Assembly: GCF_029623755.1 (NCBI RefSeq)
Contig: NZ_CP121106.1
Location: forward strand, 1,809,001-1,873,000
Length of the DNA stretch: 64,000 nt
Direction: 5' to 3'
From: Altererythrobacter sp. CAU 1644
Lineage (GTDB): Bacteria; Pseudomonadota; Alphaproteobacteria; Sphingomonadales; Sphingomonadaceae
Under the pieces are notes generated by a model. That model was not told the origin of the DNA. It did not search any database and saw only the letters and a program-made list of their open reading frames with translations. Shown in pieces: positions 33,208 to 43,430 of this stretch; position 1 is the stretch's first letter; the number at the start of each line of letters is the position of its first letter. Both the position numbers and the translations under genes were made by a program.

Positions 33208-33648
33208 ATGGTGGAAGACGAAGCAAAGGAAAACGAGACCCTTATCATCCTGACGTCAGAGATTGTTTCGGCGCACGTCGGTCACAACCGCGTCGCGGTC
33301 GAAGCACTACCCGGCTTTATCGCCGGCGTTTTCGGCGCACTCTCAAGCCTGGGTAAGGGTAGCGATGCGCAAGAGCCGCGTCCCGATCCGGCGGTATCGA
33401 TCCGCTCGTCGGTCAAACAGGACCACCTCGTTTGTCTCGACTGCGGCAGGAAGATGAAAATGCTCAAGCGGCACATCAGAGGAGACCACGGGCTTTCACC
33501 TGACGAATATCGCGAACGTTGGGAGCTTCCGGCAAACTATCCGATGACTGCGCCCAGCTACGCCGCCACTCGCAGCGATCTTGCCAAGAAGCTCGGACTG
33601 GGAACGAAAGCGAACCAGAATCGCGGTCGCAAGAAGAAGTCACGCTGA
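33208..33648 (+). CDS. MucR/Ros family zinc-finger regulator
   Basis: About 146 residues. N-terminal oligomerisation region (NETLIILTSEIVSAHVGHNRVAVEALPGFIAGVFGALSSLG) and a C-terminal zinc finger CLDCGRKMKMLKRHIRGDH followed by GLSPDEYRERWELPANYPM, the MucR hallmark, and a basic tail. MucR proteins are H-NS-like organisers and repressors of surface polysaccharide, motility and horizontally acquired genes in alphaproteobacteria. ATG 33,208 has GAGGAA upstream. Its presence inside an island rich in surface genes is notable. Confidence 0.92.
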   Translation: MVEDEAKENETLIILTSEIVSAHVGHNRVAVEALPGFIAGVFGALSSLGKGSDAQEPRPDPAVSIRSSVKQDHLVCLDCGRKMKMLKRHIRGDHGLSPDEYRERWELPANYPMTAPSYAATRSDLAKKLGLGTKANQNRGRKKKSR

Positions 33649-33672
33649 GGTAGATAGTCGCAGGGGCGCGCG

Positions 33673-34347
33673 ATGAAGCCACTCGTATTCGCACTGCTGA
33701 TACTCCTCTATGCGCCGGCCCATGCGCAATTGATGGTGGGCGCGCCCAAGGCGGTCGACGGCGATACGATTGCATTCGGCGATGACATGATCCGGCTTCA
33801 CGGAATTGACGCGGTAGAACGGTCGCAGCACTGCTCGAGAAACGGTGAAGCCTGGCGCTGCGGCGAAGATGCAGCACAATTTCTCGCCAGCCTTTTGCGC
33901 AATGGAAGGTTGAGCTGCCGCCAGGTCGATCTCGATCAATACGGCCGACAGGTGTCGATCTGCACAGTCAGCGGACGGGATCTTGCCGCAGAAATCGTCA
34001 GGGCCGGATGGGCAGTCGCTCTACCACAGTTCAGCGAGACCTATGTCGAATTGGAGGCGGTAGCCACGCAGGAAAGCGTCGGGATCTGGAGTTCTCAATT
34101 CGAGACTCCCGCCGATTATCGGGCGAGCAATCCGTCGGAATCCGAGCCGCGTCCAGCCTTGCGCCGTCAGCGGCAAACTCTCGCGCCTGCCCATCCGTCC
34201 TCGCGAGGATCGGCATATTATCAGAATTGCGCTTCCGCACGCGCAGCTGGCGCCGCCCCGATCAGACGAGGCCAGCCAGGCTACCGTCCTGAGCTCGACG
34301 CTGACAATGATGGGGTTGCTTGCGAGCCGTACCGCAATCGACGCTAG
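33673..34347 (+). CDS. Secreted nuclease: SNase domain fused to Excalibur domain
   Basis: 224 residues: signal peptide (LVFALLILLYAPAHA), thermonuclease domain (about 25-150; AVDGDTIAFGDDMIRLHGIDAVE with the first Arg and acidic residues, DLDQYGRQVSI with the second Arg), a Pro/Arg linker and a C-terminal Excalibur domain (YYQNCASARAAGAAP...LDADNDGVACE). The two domains correspond to the two separate genes at 11.0-11.4 and 10.65-11.0 kb. Likely a calcium-dependent extracellular or periplasmic nuclease. It starts 25 bases after MucR. Confidence 0.9.
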   Translation: MKPLVFALLILLYAPAHAQLMVGAPKAVDGDTIAFGDDMIRLHGIDAVERSQHCSRNGEAWRCGEDAAQFLASLLRNGRLSCRQVDLDQYGRQVSICTVSGRDLAAEIVRAGWAVALPQFSETYVELEAVATQESVGIWSSQFETPADYRASNPSESEPRPALRRQRQTLAPAHPSSRGSAYYQNCASARAAGAAPIRRGQPGYRPELDADNDGVACEPYRNRR

Positions 34348-34525
34348 GTAATAAGCACCTCCTCGAGACCTCTTGCGCCATCTAACCCCGTACAACCGGT
34401 GGAGAACGGCCTTTTTTGACTTCGGCTGGTCGCGCCGTTTTCACATGAGTCGCGCGCCTTGATTTAACATGTCGCAGGTTATCAGTCCTTCGGTCGGCTT
34501 TCGGCGTAGGACATTGCCGAGCCGG

Positions 34526-34554
34526 ATGTCCGCTAATGGGTGGGAAGCGGACAT
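34526..34554 (-). repeat. Palindromic GTCCGC repeat, copy 2 (inverted)
   Basis: ATGTCCGCT and AGCGGACAT, a perfect 9-bp stem around an 11-base loop that holds ATGGGTGGG, the complement of the CACCCAT core seen in copies 1 and 3. It lies 56 bases before the amidohydrolase start. Confidence 0.65.
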
Positions 34555-34609
34555 TGGCGGTGCGTTGTGATACGTAAGATGTGCAGTTCCGGCGGAGGGA
34601 GCCGACTAC

Positions 34610-35491
34610 GTGTCAATAACGCTTGCATCGTCACTTCTGGCGTCCCTCGGACTGATCGATGTCCATCGGCATGCAGCGTGGCCTGACGGCGATTACGACA
34701 CAGTTCGCGAGGAACAGTTGGTGGAGATGGCGTCTGACGACGTGATTGTCGCCGTCGTTGCCGTGACCACACCCGAAGAAGTCGATCGTTGGCAGATGCC
34801 TGGCATCATAGTCGGGGTTTCCCTCGCCTGTCCCCGAAACCTCTCGGAACCGCGATACAAATGCTTTCCAGCGACTGAAGGCTGGGCCGATTTGGCTTGG
34901 CTGGAAGAGCAGGTATTCTTGGGCAAGGTCCGTGCCCTGCACGAACTTGGTCCAAGCTACTACGGAATTTCTCCGGCCAATCCGCGTCTAGAACCGTACT
35001 GGGCGCTAGCCGAGAGATTCGACATTCCGGTGGGCATTCACACCCAGCGCGGGCCAAGACCAGGCGGCCGCTTTAGTACGCGGTCTGACCCAAATTGCTG
35101 TCCGGACTTCGACCCTGAAATGGGCAACCCCGAGCTCTTGCGGCCGGTACTCGCCAAGCATCCAAACCTCAGGATCTGGCTGCAGCACGTAGGGTCAGGG
35201 AATGCGGATTACGACACCTTCTGGCCTGAGACACTCAAACTGTTGCACGACTTCCCGAATGTCTACGTCGATCTCTCAATCACTAACGGCGCGATGCCGG
35301 TAGACCAATACGAGGCAACGCTGAAAACGCTCATAGATGCTGGCTTCGGCGACAGGATCATGTTCGGGAGCGACAACCTTCCCATCAAGCCAATTCTCGC
35401 AAGGCTGGATAGCTTCGATTGGCTGGGCGACGCGCAAAAAGCTGCAATCCTCCATGGCAATGCGGAAAGATTTTTTCGGATCACAGAATAA
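34610..35491 (+). CDS. Amidohydrolase family protein (amidohydro_2)
   Basis: 293 residues forming a TIM-barrel metal hydrolase. Metal-binding positions are visible: LIDVHRHAAW (HxH, about 19-21), VGIHTQR (His near 144), WLQHVG (near 193) and MFGSDNLP (Asp near 253). This branch includes decarboxylases and lactonases of aromatic degradation. The substrate cannot be told from sequence, and no pathway genes are adjacent. Start GTG 34,610. Confidence 0.85.
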   Translation: MSITLASSLLASLGLIDVHRHAAWPDGDYDTVREEQLVEMASDDVIVAVVAVTTPEEVDRWQMPGIIVGVSLACPRNLSEPRYKCFPATEGWADLAWLEEQVFLGKVRALHELGPSYYGISPANPRLEPYWALAERFDIPVGIHTQRGPRPGGRFSTRSDPNCCPDFDPEMGNPELLRPVLAKHPNLRIWLQHVGSGNADYDTFWPETLKLLHDFPNVYVDLSITNGAMPVDQYEATLKTLIDAGFGDRIMFGSDNLPIKPILARLDSFDWLGDAQKAAILHGNAERFFRITE

Positions 35492-35492
35492 C

Positions 35493-35579
35493 GTCCGCAA
35501 TTGGGTCGATTCCTGACAGGCAGCTTCTCGTATTTTTGTCCGCAAAAGCGGACAGTCGCCTTGCGACCCAATAGCGGAC
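35493..35579. repeat. Nested palindromic element, 87 bp
   Basis: Outer arms GTCCGCAATTGGGTCG (35,493-35,508) and CGACCCAATAGCGGAC (35,564-35,579) pair at 15 of 16 positions; an inner palindrome GTCCGC-AAAA-GCGGAC sits at 35,538-35,553. It begins two bases after the amidohydrolase stop and resembles a small REP/MITE-like unit built from the same GTCCGC module as the other copies. Confidence 0.7.
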
Positions 35580-35672
35580 ATTCCGAGGGCCGGGGGTGAC
35601 TGCGGTTCACGTGCCTGATAGGTGAAACCGCTAATGGTGATCGGAAGTCGATCAGCCTTCAGGAGAGTATGC

Positions 35673-36071
35673 GTGCTTTTTCACACCATGGTCGGATCGA
35701 ACGACATTGAACGATCCAAGCGCTTCTACGACACGGTGCTCGGCACCTTGGGTGCAGGGAAAGGGACGCGGAACATCGCCGACAGCGGGCATACCCGTCT
35801 GATCTACAATAACGGCAACGGAACCAACTTCATCGTCAGCCAGCCGATCAACGACGAACCGGCAAGCGTCGCCAATGGCAGCACAGTCGCCTTTTCCTGC
35901 GACTCGCCCGAGCAGGTGAAGCAGCTTCACGATACCGCCGTTGCCGCTGGCGGAACCTCGATCGAAGATCCGCCGGGACCGCGCGAAACTGCCTCCATGG
36001 GCACCATCGAACTGGCCTATTTTCGTGATCCCGACGGCAACAAACTGTGCGGAATTCATTTTCCTGCCTGA
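35673..36071 (+). CDS. VOC family (glyoxalase/bleomycin resistance-like) protein
   Basis: 132 residues forming one vicinal-oxygen-chelate unit: HTMVGSNDIERSKRFYDTVLGTLGAGKG, IVSQPINDEPA, and C-terminal GTIELAYFRDPDGNKLCGIHF. Metal-ligand candidates are the first His and a late Glu. Substrate unknown. GTG 35,673 is preceded by AGGAGA with seven bases spacing, and the frame upstream of it lacks family likeness. Confidence 0.85.
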   Translation: MLFHTMVGSNDIERSKRFYDTVLGTLGAGKGTRNIADSGHTRLIYNNGNGTNFIVSQPINDEPASVANGSTVAFSCDSPEQVKQLHDTAVAAGGTSIEDPPGPRETASMGTIELAYFRDPDGNKLCGIHFPA

Positions 36072-36130
36072 TCTGTCCGGCACGGGTCTGCTTCTAAGCC
36101 TAACGGACCTCGATCATGCGATCCCGCGAA

Positions 36131-36160
36131 TGTCTGCTTTCCACCCATTGTCGGTCGTTC
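36131..36160 (+). repeat. GTCCGC-type repeat, copy 3 (degenerate)
   Basis: TGTCTGCTTTCCACCCATTG followed by TCGGTCGTTC; same layout and CACCCAT core as copy 1 with two changes in the arms. The rest of the 553-base gap between the VOC and ArsR genes holds the tRNA fragment at 36,420 and no gene. Confidence 0.5.
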
Positions 36161-36419
36161 ATCTACCTACAGCGGTCACCTAAATTCGGACATCACGCTG
36201 ATGCTAGAGGTGGCAACCCTTTCGCAAGCCGCACCAAGTTCAAGTGGGTTGGCAGCAGGACGCATTTTTGAATTCATCCGGCTGAACGAACTCAAACTTG
36301 CTTCTCCAGTTGCTTGCTAGTCAAGCAACTTTGGGATTCCGCTGGGACGAGCCAAGATCTCGCAAAATAATGGCCCTAAAGTGTTGTGGTAAAAAGATAT
36401 TGCAAAAACAGGACACGAT

Positions 36420-36464
36420 TTCGTAATGATGGGGCCACTGGTTCGAGTCCAGTAAGCGGCACCA
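36420..36464 (+). other. 3' fragment of a tRNA-Thr(CGT) gene, probable attachment-site scar
   Basis: Anticodon loop TTCGTAA (anticodon CGT at 36,422-36,424), the 3' half of the anticodon stem, a perfect T-arm (ACTGG-TTCGAGT-CCAGT, 36,437-36,453), AAGCGGC acceptor strand, discriminator A and encoded CCA. The 5' half is absent: the sequence before the loop does not pair with TGATG and no GCCGCTT acceptor strand occurs upstream. This is what remains at the far end of an island inserted into the 3' part of a tRNA gene. The intact tRNA should lie left of the window. Confidence 0.8.
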
Positions 36465-36594
36465 CTCCCTCACTTCCCGAGCGAGACCATCCGTGAGCTT
36501 CCGTTGGAGGGTCGCGATGGAAAGTTGCGTTCGGACCGTTGCGAGGTTTTCTTTGCCTCATCGATCGCTTTCCGCGGCCTGTCGGAATTTACAG

Positions 36595-36616
36595 ACATAA
36601 AAATATCTTTATATGT
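36595..36616. promoter_or_regulatory. Operator of the methionine regulator (SahR/SamR-like box)
   Basis: A 22-bp AT-rich imperfect palindrome (ACATAAAAATA / TCTTTATATGT, 9 of 11 positions paired). Its form resembles the ATAAAGATATCTTTAT-type sites of ArsR regulators of the S-adenosylmethionine cycle. It overlaps the first possible ATG (36,613), which favours the start at 36,625 for the gene. Confidence 0.65.
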
Positions 36617-36624
36617 GCTTCGCG

Positions 36625-37611
36625 ATGAGCGTCGATGCAATCTTCCGTGCGCTGGCCGATCCGACCCGGCTCCGCATCCTGCGCCTACTTGGCACGATGG
36701 AGCTGGCCGTGGGCGAGCTCGCGCAGGTGCTGGGCCAGAGCCAGCCGCGCGTTTCGCGCCACGTCGGGATCCTGGTCGATGCCGGTCTAGCCGAACGGCG
36801 ACGCGAAGGAAGCTGGGTCTTTCTGCGCACTCCAGGCGGAACAGATAGCGCCACCCCGCTGCCATCGGCGGTCACTCGGCTGCTTGCGACCGCAGAGCGT
36901 GAAGATGCGGAATTCGCCGCACAATGCGACGAGGATCGACGCAAACTCTCCTCGATCCGTTCCGCGCGCGAGGAAACGGCGCAGGGTTACTTTGCGCGTC
37001 ACGCCGATGAATGGGACGATCTGCGTCGGCTGCACAGCCCGGACCGATTGGTGGAGAAGGCGCTCGACGAGGCGTTGGGCGACGCGCCGCTGGGCCAGTT
37101 GCTCGATATCGGCACGGGTACCGGTCGCATGGCAGAGCTGTTTGCGCCCAAGGCTGAACGCATCGTCGCGCTCGACAAGAGCCTCGAAATGCTGCGCATT
37201 GCGCGCGCCAAGTTGCAGCACCTCCCGGCCGAGCGCGTCGAGCTGGTGCAGGGCGACTTCACCGACCTGCCATTCGCGGCGCAGCAATTCGACACGGTGA
37301 TGCTCCATCAGGTGCTGCATTTCGCGCAGGATCCCGAGATTGCGCTCGCGGAGGCTGCCCGCGTCACGCGCCCCGGCGGTCGGATCGCGATCATCGATTT
37401 CGCGGCGCACGATCACGAGGAACTGCGCGAGCGCCATGCACATGCGCGTCTGGGATTCTCCGACAGACAATTAAAGTTGCTGCTGACCGAAGCGGGTTTC
37501 AGCAGCCAGACGCCGATCGCGCTCGAAGGCCGCGAATTGGTGGTCAAGATTTGGATCGGGCAACGGCGCGGAACGCCGGTGACCGCAACTCGCCGGGAAG
37601 CAAGCGCATGA
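36625..37611 (+). CDS. ArsR-type regulator fused to a SAM-dependent methyltransferase
   Basis: 328 residues: an N-terminal ArsR winged helix (FRALADPTRLRILRLLG...ELAQVLGQSQPRVSRHVGILVDAGL), a linker, and a class I methyltransferase domain (LLDIGTGTGRMAELFAP for SAM binding, VMLHQVLHFAQDP). In many alphaproteobacteria this fusion precedes metF and metH and is thought to sense SAM or SAH and control methionine synthesis; here its stop overlaps the metF ATG. An AT-rich palindrome lies at its start. ATG 36,625 is preferred because the earlier ATG is inside that palindrome; neither has a clear RBS, so the mRNA may have a very short leader. Confidence 0.88.
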   Translation: MSVDAIFRALADPTRLRILRLLGTMELAVGELAQVLGQSQPRVSRHVGILVDAGLAERRREGSWVFLRTPGGTDSATPLPSAVTRLLATAEREDAEFAAQCDEDRRKLSSIRSAREETAQGYFARHADEWDDLRRLHSPDRLVEKALDEALGDAPLGQLLDIGTGTGRMAELFAPKAERIVALDKSLEMLRIARAKLQHLPAERVELVQGDFTDLPFAAQQFDTVMLHQVLHFAQDPEIALAEAARVTRPGGRIAIIDFAAHDHEELRERHAHARLGFSDRQLKLLLTEAGFSSQTPIALEGRELVVKIWIGQRRGTPVTATRREASA

Positions 37612-38537
37612 GCCCAACCGTCCAGCAGATGCGCGAGGCGCAACTGGCTCTCGAGAGCCCGCTATTCTCAGACATGGCGGGCGACATCGATGTCAGCTTC
37701 GAATTCTTCCCGCCCAAGACCGAGAAGATGGCCGAAACCTTGTGGCAAAGCGTCGAGACTCTTGCTCCGCTTGCGCCGCGTTTCGTTTCGGTCACCTATG
37801 GCGCTGGCGGCTCGACCCGCGAACGGACCCACCAGTCGGTCGTCCGTATCCAGAACGAAGCCGGCATCCCGGCCGCCGCGCACCTCACCTGCGTCAATGC
37901 AACGCGCGAGGAGGTCGATGCGGTCGCCCGGCATTATTGGGAAGAAGGCATCCGGCATATCGTCGCGCTGCGCGGCGATCCGCCAGAAGGTCATGAGCAT
38001 TACCAGCCGCACCCTGGCGGTTACGAGAATGCCGCCGACCTGATTGCCGGCTTGAAGCGGGTGGCGGATTTCGAGATCTCGGTCGCTGCCTATCCCGAGG
38101 TGCACCCGGATTCGCCCGATGCGCAATCCGATCTCGACAATCTTAAGCGCAAGTTCGACGCCGGAGCGACCCGCGCGATCACGCAGTTCTTCTTCGAGCC
38201 CGAGTGCTTCTTTCGGTTCCGCGACAGGGCGGCGGCGGCCGGGATCGATGGCGAAATTGTCCCCGGCATCATGCCGGTGCTGAGCTTTTCGGCAGTCCAG
38301 CGCATGTCGGGCCTGTGCGGCACGGGGATTCCACACTGGATGGAAGGGCTGTTCGAGGGCCTCGATGACCGGCCCGCTGCACGTCAGCTGGTCAGCGCGA
38401 CCATAGCCGCCGAACTCTGCCGTCGGCTCTACGCGGGCGGAGTGCGCAAGTTCCACTTCTACACGCTCAATCGTGCCGAGCTGAGCTATGCGATCTGCCA
38501 CATGCTCGGCAAGCGTCCGGCAGGAGAAGCCAAATGA
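37608..38537 (+). CDS. metF: 5,10-methylenetetrahydrofolate reductase
   Basis: 309 residues, TIM-barrel flavoenzyme making 5-methyl-THF for methionine synthesis. Signature segments: VSFEFFPPKTEKM with the catalytic Glu, VSVTYGAGGSTRERT, AAHLTCVNATREEV, IVALRGDPPEG and the AITQFFFEPECFFRF strand. ATG 37,608 overlaps the regulator stop (ATGA), and the next gene overlaps in the same way, so metF and both metH parts are co-translated. Confidence 0.95.
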   Translation: MSPTVQQMREAQLALESPLFSDMAGDIDVSFEFFPPKTEKMAETLWQSVETLAPLAPRFVSVTYGAGGSTRERTHQSVVRIQNEAGIPAAAHLTCVNATREEVDAVARHYWEEGIRHIVALRGDPPEGHEHYQPHPGGYENAADLIAGLKRVADFEISVAAYPEVHPDSPDAQSDLDNLKRKFDAGATRAITQFFFEPECFFRFRDRAAAAGIDGEIVPGIMPVLSFSAVQRMSGLCGTGIPHWMEGLFEGLDDRPAARQLVSATIAAELCRRLYAGGVRKFHFYTLNRAELSYAICHMLGKRPAGEAK

Positions 38538-39579
38538 CTGCGCGCGAGAAGCTGATCGCCGCCGCTGCCAAGAGCGTGCTGGTCAAAGACGGGCCCTATG
38601 GCACCGAAATCCAGCGCGCCAAGCTGTCGGCCGAGGATTATGCGGGCGCCACCGGGCTCACGCATGACCAGAAGGGCAACAACGACCTCGTCAATCTGAC
38701 CCAGCCGCAGGTCATCCGCGCGATCTGCGACAGCTATATCGCCGCGGGCGCAACCGTGCTCGCGACCAACACCTTCAACGCGAACCGCATCAGCCAGGCC
38801 GACTACGGGGCGGAAGACCTGGTGCACGACATCAACGTCGCTGCCGCCCGGATCATCCGCGAGGCCTGCGAGGACGCGACCGCCAAAGACGGCGTCGCGC
38901 GCTTCGTCTGCGGAGCGATGGGGCCGACCAACAAGACCCTGTCGCTCTCGCCGCAGGTCGAGGACCCGGGCTATCGCGAAGTGAGCTTCGACGAGGTGAA
39001 GGCGGTCTATCGCGAACAGGCCGCGGCGCTGCTCGAAGGCGGGGCCGACTTCATCCTGATCGAGACGATTTTCGACACGCTCAATTGCAAGGCCGCAGTC
39101 ATGGCGGTCAAGGAGCTGGAGCACGAACAAGGGCGGGACATTCCGCTGATGATCTCGCTCACGCTGACCGACCTGTCGGGTCGGAACCTGTCGGGCCACA
39201 CGGTCGAGGCATTCTGGAACACTATGCGGCATGCCAAGCCGGTGACGATCGGGCTCAACTGCAGCTTCGGCGCCGAGCAATTGCGCCCGCATGTCCAGTT
39301 GCTTTCGAACATCGCCGACACGCTGCTGATGGCCTATCCCAATGCCGGACTGCCCAATGAAATGGGCGAGTATGACGAACTGCCCGAAACCACCGCGGCG
39401 TTTCTCGGGCGCTGGGCCGAAAACGGCCGGGCCAATATCCTTGGCGGATGCTGCGGTTCGACCCCGGCACATATCGCCGCGATTGCCAAGGCGGTCGAGG
39501 GTGCTGCCCCGCGCAAGATCCCAACCGTGGCACCCGAGATGCGCCTCGCGGGGCTAGAACCCTTTTCGATTGCTGCCTG

Positions 39580-39580
<1 letters not shown>
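38534..39580 (+). CDS. metH: Methionine synthase, homocysteine-binding part (split MetH)
   Basis: 348 residues forming the homocysteine S-methyltransferase domain of B12-dependent methionine synthase. DGPYGTEIQ at the start, [13 protein letters not shown], and the zinc ligands [13 protein letters not shown] and GGCCGSTP are present. Here this domain is a separate protein; the remaining domains are in the next gene. Split MetH occurs across sphingomonads. Overlaps metF (ATGA) and the second part (TGATG). Confidence 0.93.
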
Positions 39581-42167
<2,587 letters not shown>

Positions 42168-42192
<25 letters not shown>

Positions 42193-43109
42193 GCGCGCTG
42201 CCCCGCGGGCGGCTGGTGTGGATCGGCGGCAGCATTCTGCTGGCGGCTTTTATCGCGCTGTTCTTCATCGTGCCCTACGACACGAACCTGCTGCGCAGCC
42301 TGTGGTTTCTGCCCGGTGTCGGGATCGTCGGGGCGATCATCGCCAACACTTCCGGGACCGGCGGCGGCGTGGTGTTCGTGCCGGTCTTCAACGCGGCGCG
42401 CGAATGGGGCGTGATGGATCTCCAGCCGCTGCAAGTGGTGGGCGTGTCGATGGCGATCCAGAGCTTTGGCATGACGATGGGGGCATTGCGCTGGACCGAC
42501 CGGCTGTTTCACCAGCCGGATCCCGAACCGCTCCATGCGCTGGTTCGACCGCGCGATTTCTTCGTGGTCGCACTAGGGGTGCTGGCTCTTTCCTTGCCCG
42601 CCATGCTGCTGACCCAGCGTCTCACCGCCTTCGACCAGCACGCTGTGCTGATGGGCTACAAGGCCTTCTCCATCGTGCTGGGCGTGGCGCTGATCGTTTC
42701 GACCTGGACGGTGAACCTGGCGCGACCGGAGAAGGGACGTCTCGAACGATTTGACCTCGTGGCGCTGCTCCTGATTGCGGTGCCGGGCGGCATCCTGACT
42801 GCCCTGTTCTCGGTCGGTATCGGCGAGCTTGTCGCGCTCTACCTCTTCATCCGGCACTATCCGGTCCTGCTGTGCACCGGGGCAGCCTGCCTGATTTCCT
42901 CGGTAAGCGTCATTCTCGGCAGCATCTGGCACCTCGAGGCGGGAACGATCCAGTGGGAGGTGGTGCTGCTCGCAGGACCTGCCGCGGCGCTAGGAGGCTT
43001 TCTCGCCCGCCCCATTGCTCTGTGGCTGGGTGCACGGCGCCTGAAGACGCTCGACGGCGCGTGGATCGTGCTGTCGGCGCTCTACCTGCTGTGGCTCAAC
43101 TGGCGCTAG
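42168..43109 (+). CDS. TSUP (TauE/SafE) family permease
   Basis: About 313 residues with eight or so membrane helices. TSUP signatures are visible: [18 protein letters not shown] near the first repeat and the [15 protein letters not shown] segment near the second. Family members move sulphite, sulphonates or other organosulphur anions. Position after metH suggests a sulphur-related substrate, but this is inference. ATG 42,168 overlaps metH by 25 bases; TTG 42,189, which overlaps the metH stop, is an alternative start. Confidence 0.82.
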
Positions 43110-43190
43110 CCAGCGCTTGAGAGATTGACCAATCCGCTTGAATCGCGCAGAGCGAAACCGCCTTTCGCAGGAGCGATTCTGCGATCCGGC

Positions 43191-43378
43191 CATGCGGGAG
43201 AGCCCGTCTGGCGCAAGCCTGCGGCACCGAAGGAGCAACCGCCCCGGAAACTCTCAGGTCAATGGACCGCATGACCGATCGGCACTCTGGAAAGCGTGGG
43301 TTCAACTGGGCCTGCCACCGAAGGGGAAGGCTGGGCTCATCGCCCGGCTAAGCTCTCAGGTTTCCCGACAGAGGGGGC
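43191..43378 (+). ncRNA. Tandem glycine riboswitch
   Basis: Two glycine aptamers in series. Aptamer 1: P1 arms CATGCGG (43,191-43,197) and CCGCATG (43,267-43,273), with GGGAGAG near its start, the CACCGAAGGAGCAA core and ACTCTCAGG. Aptamer 2: P1 arms CTCTG (43,285-43,289) and CAGAG (43,369-43,373), core CACCGAAGGGG and GCTCTCAGG. The core spacing is that of the cooperative gcvT riboswitch. It lies 53 bases before gcvT and should turn glycine cleavage on when glycine is abundant. Confidence 0.95.
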
Positions 43379-43430
43379 GCGTAATGTGCGTTTCAGCGCG
43401 AAACGTCCGTGCGCCTTGTTCGGGGACTGA

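Noticed and set aside
36376-36561. A 61-codon minus-strand frame over the tRNA fragment
   Set aside because: It is the reverse reading of a tRNA 3' end, a common false protein.
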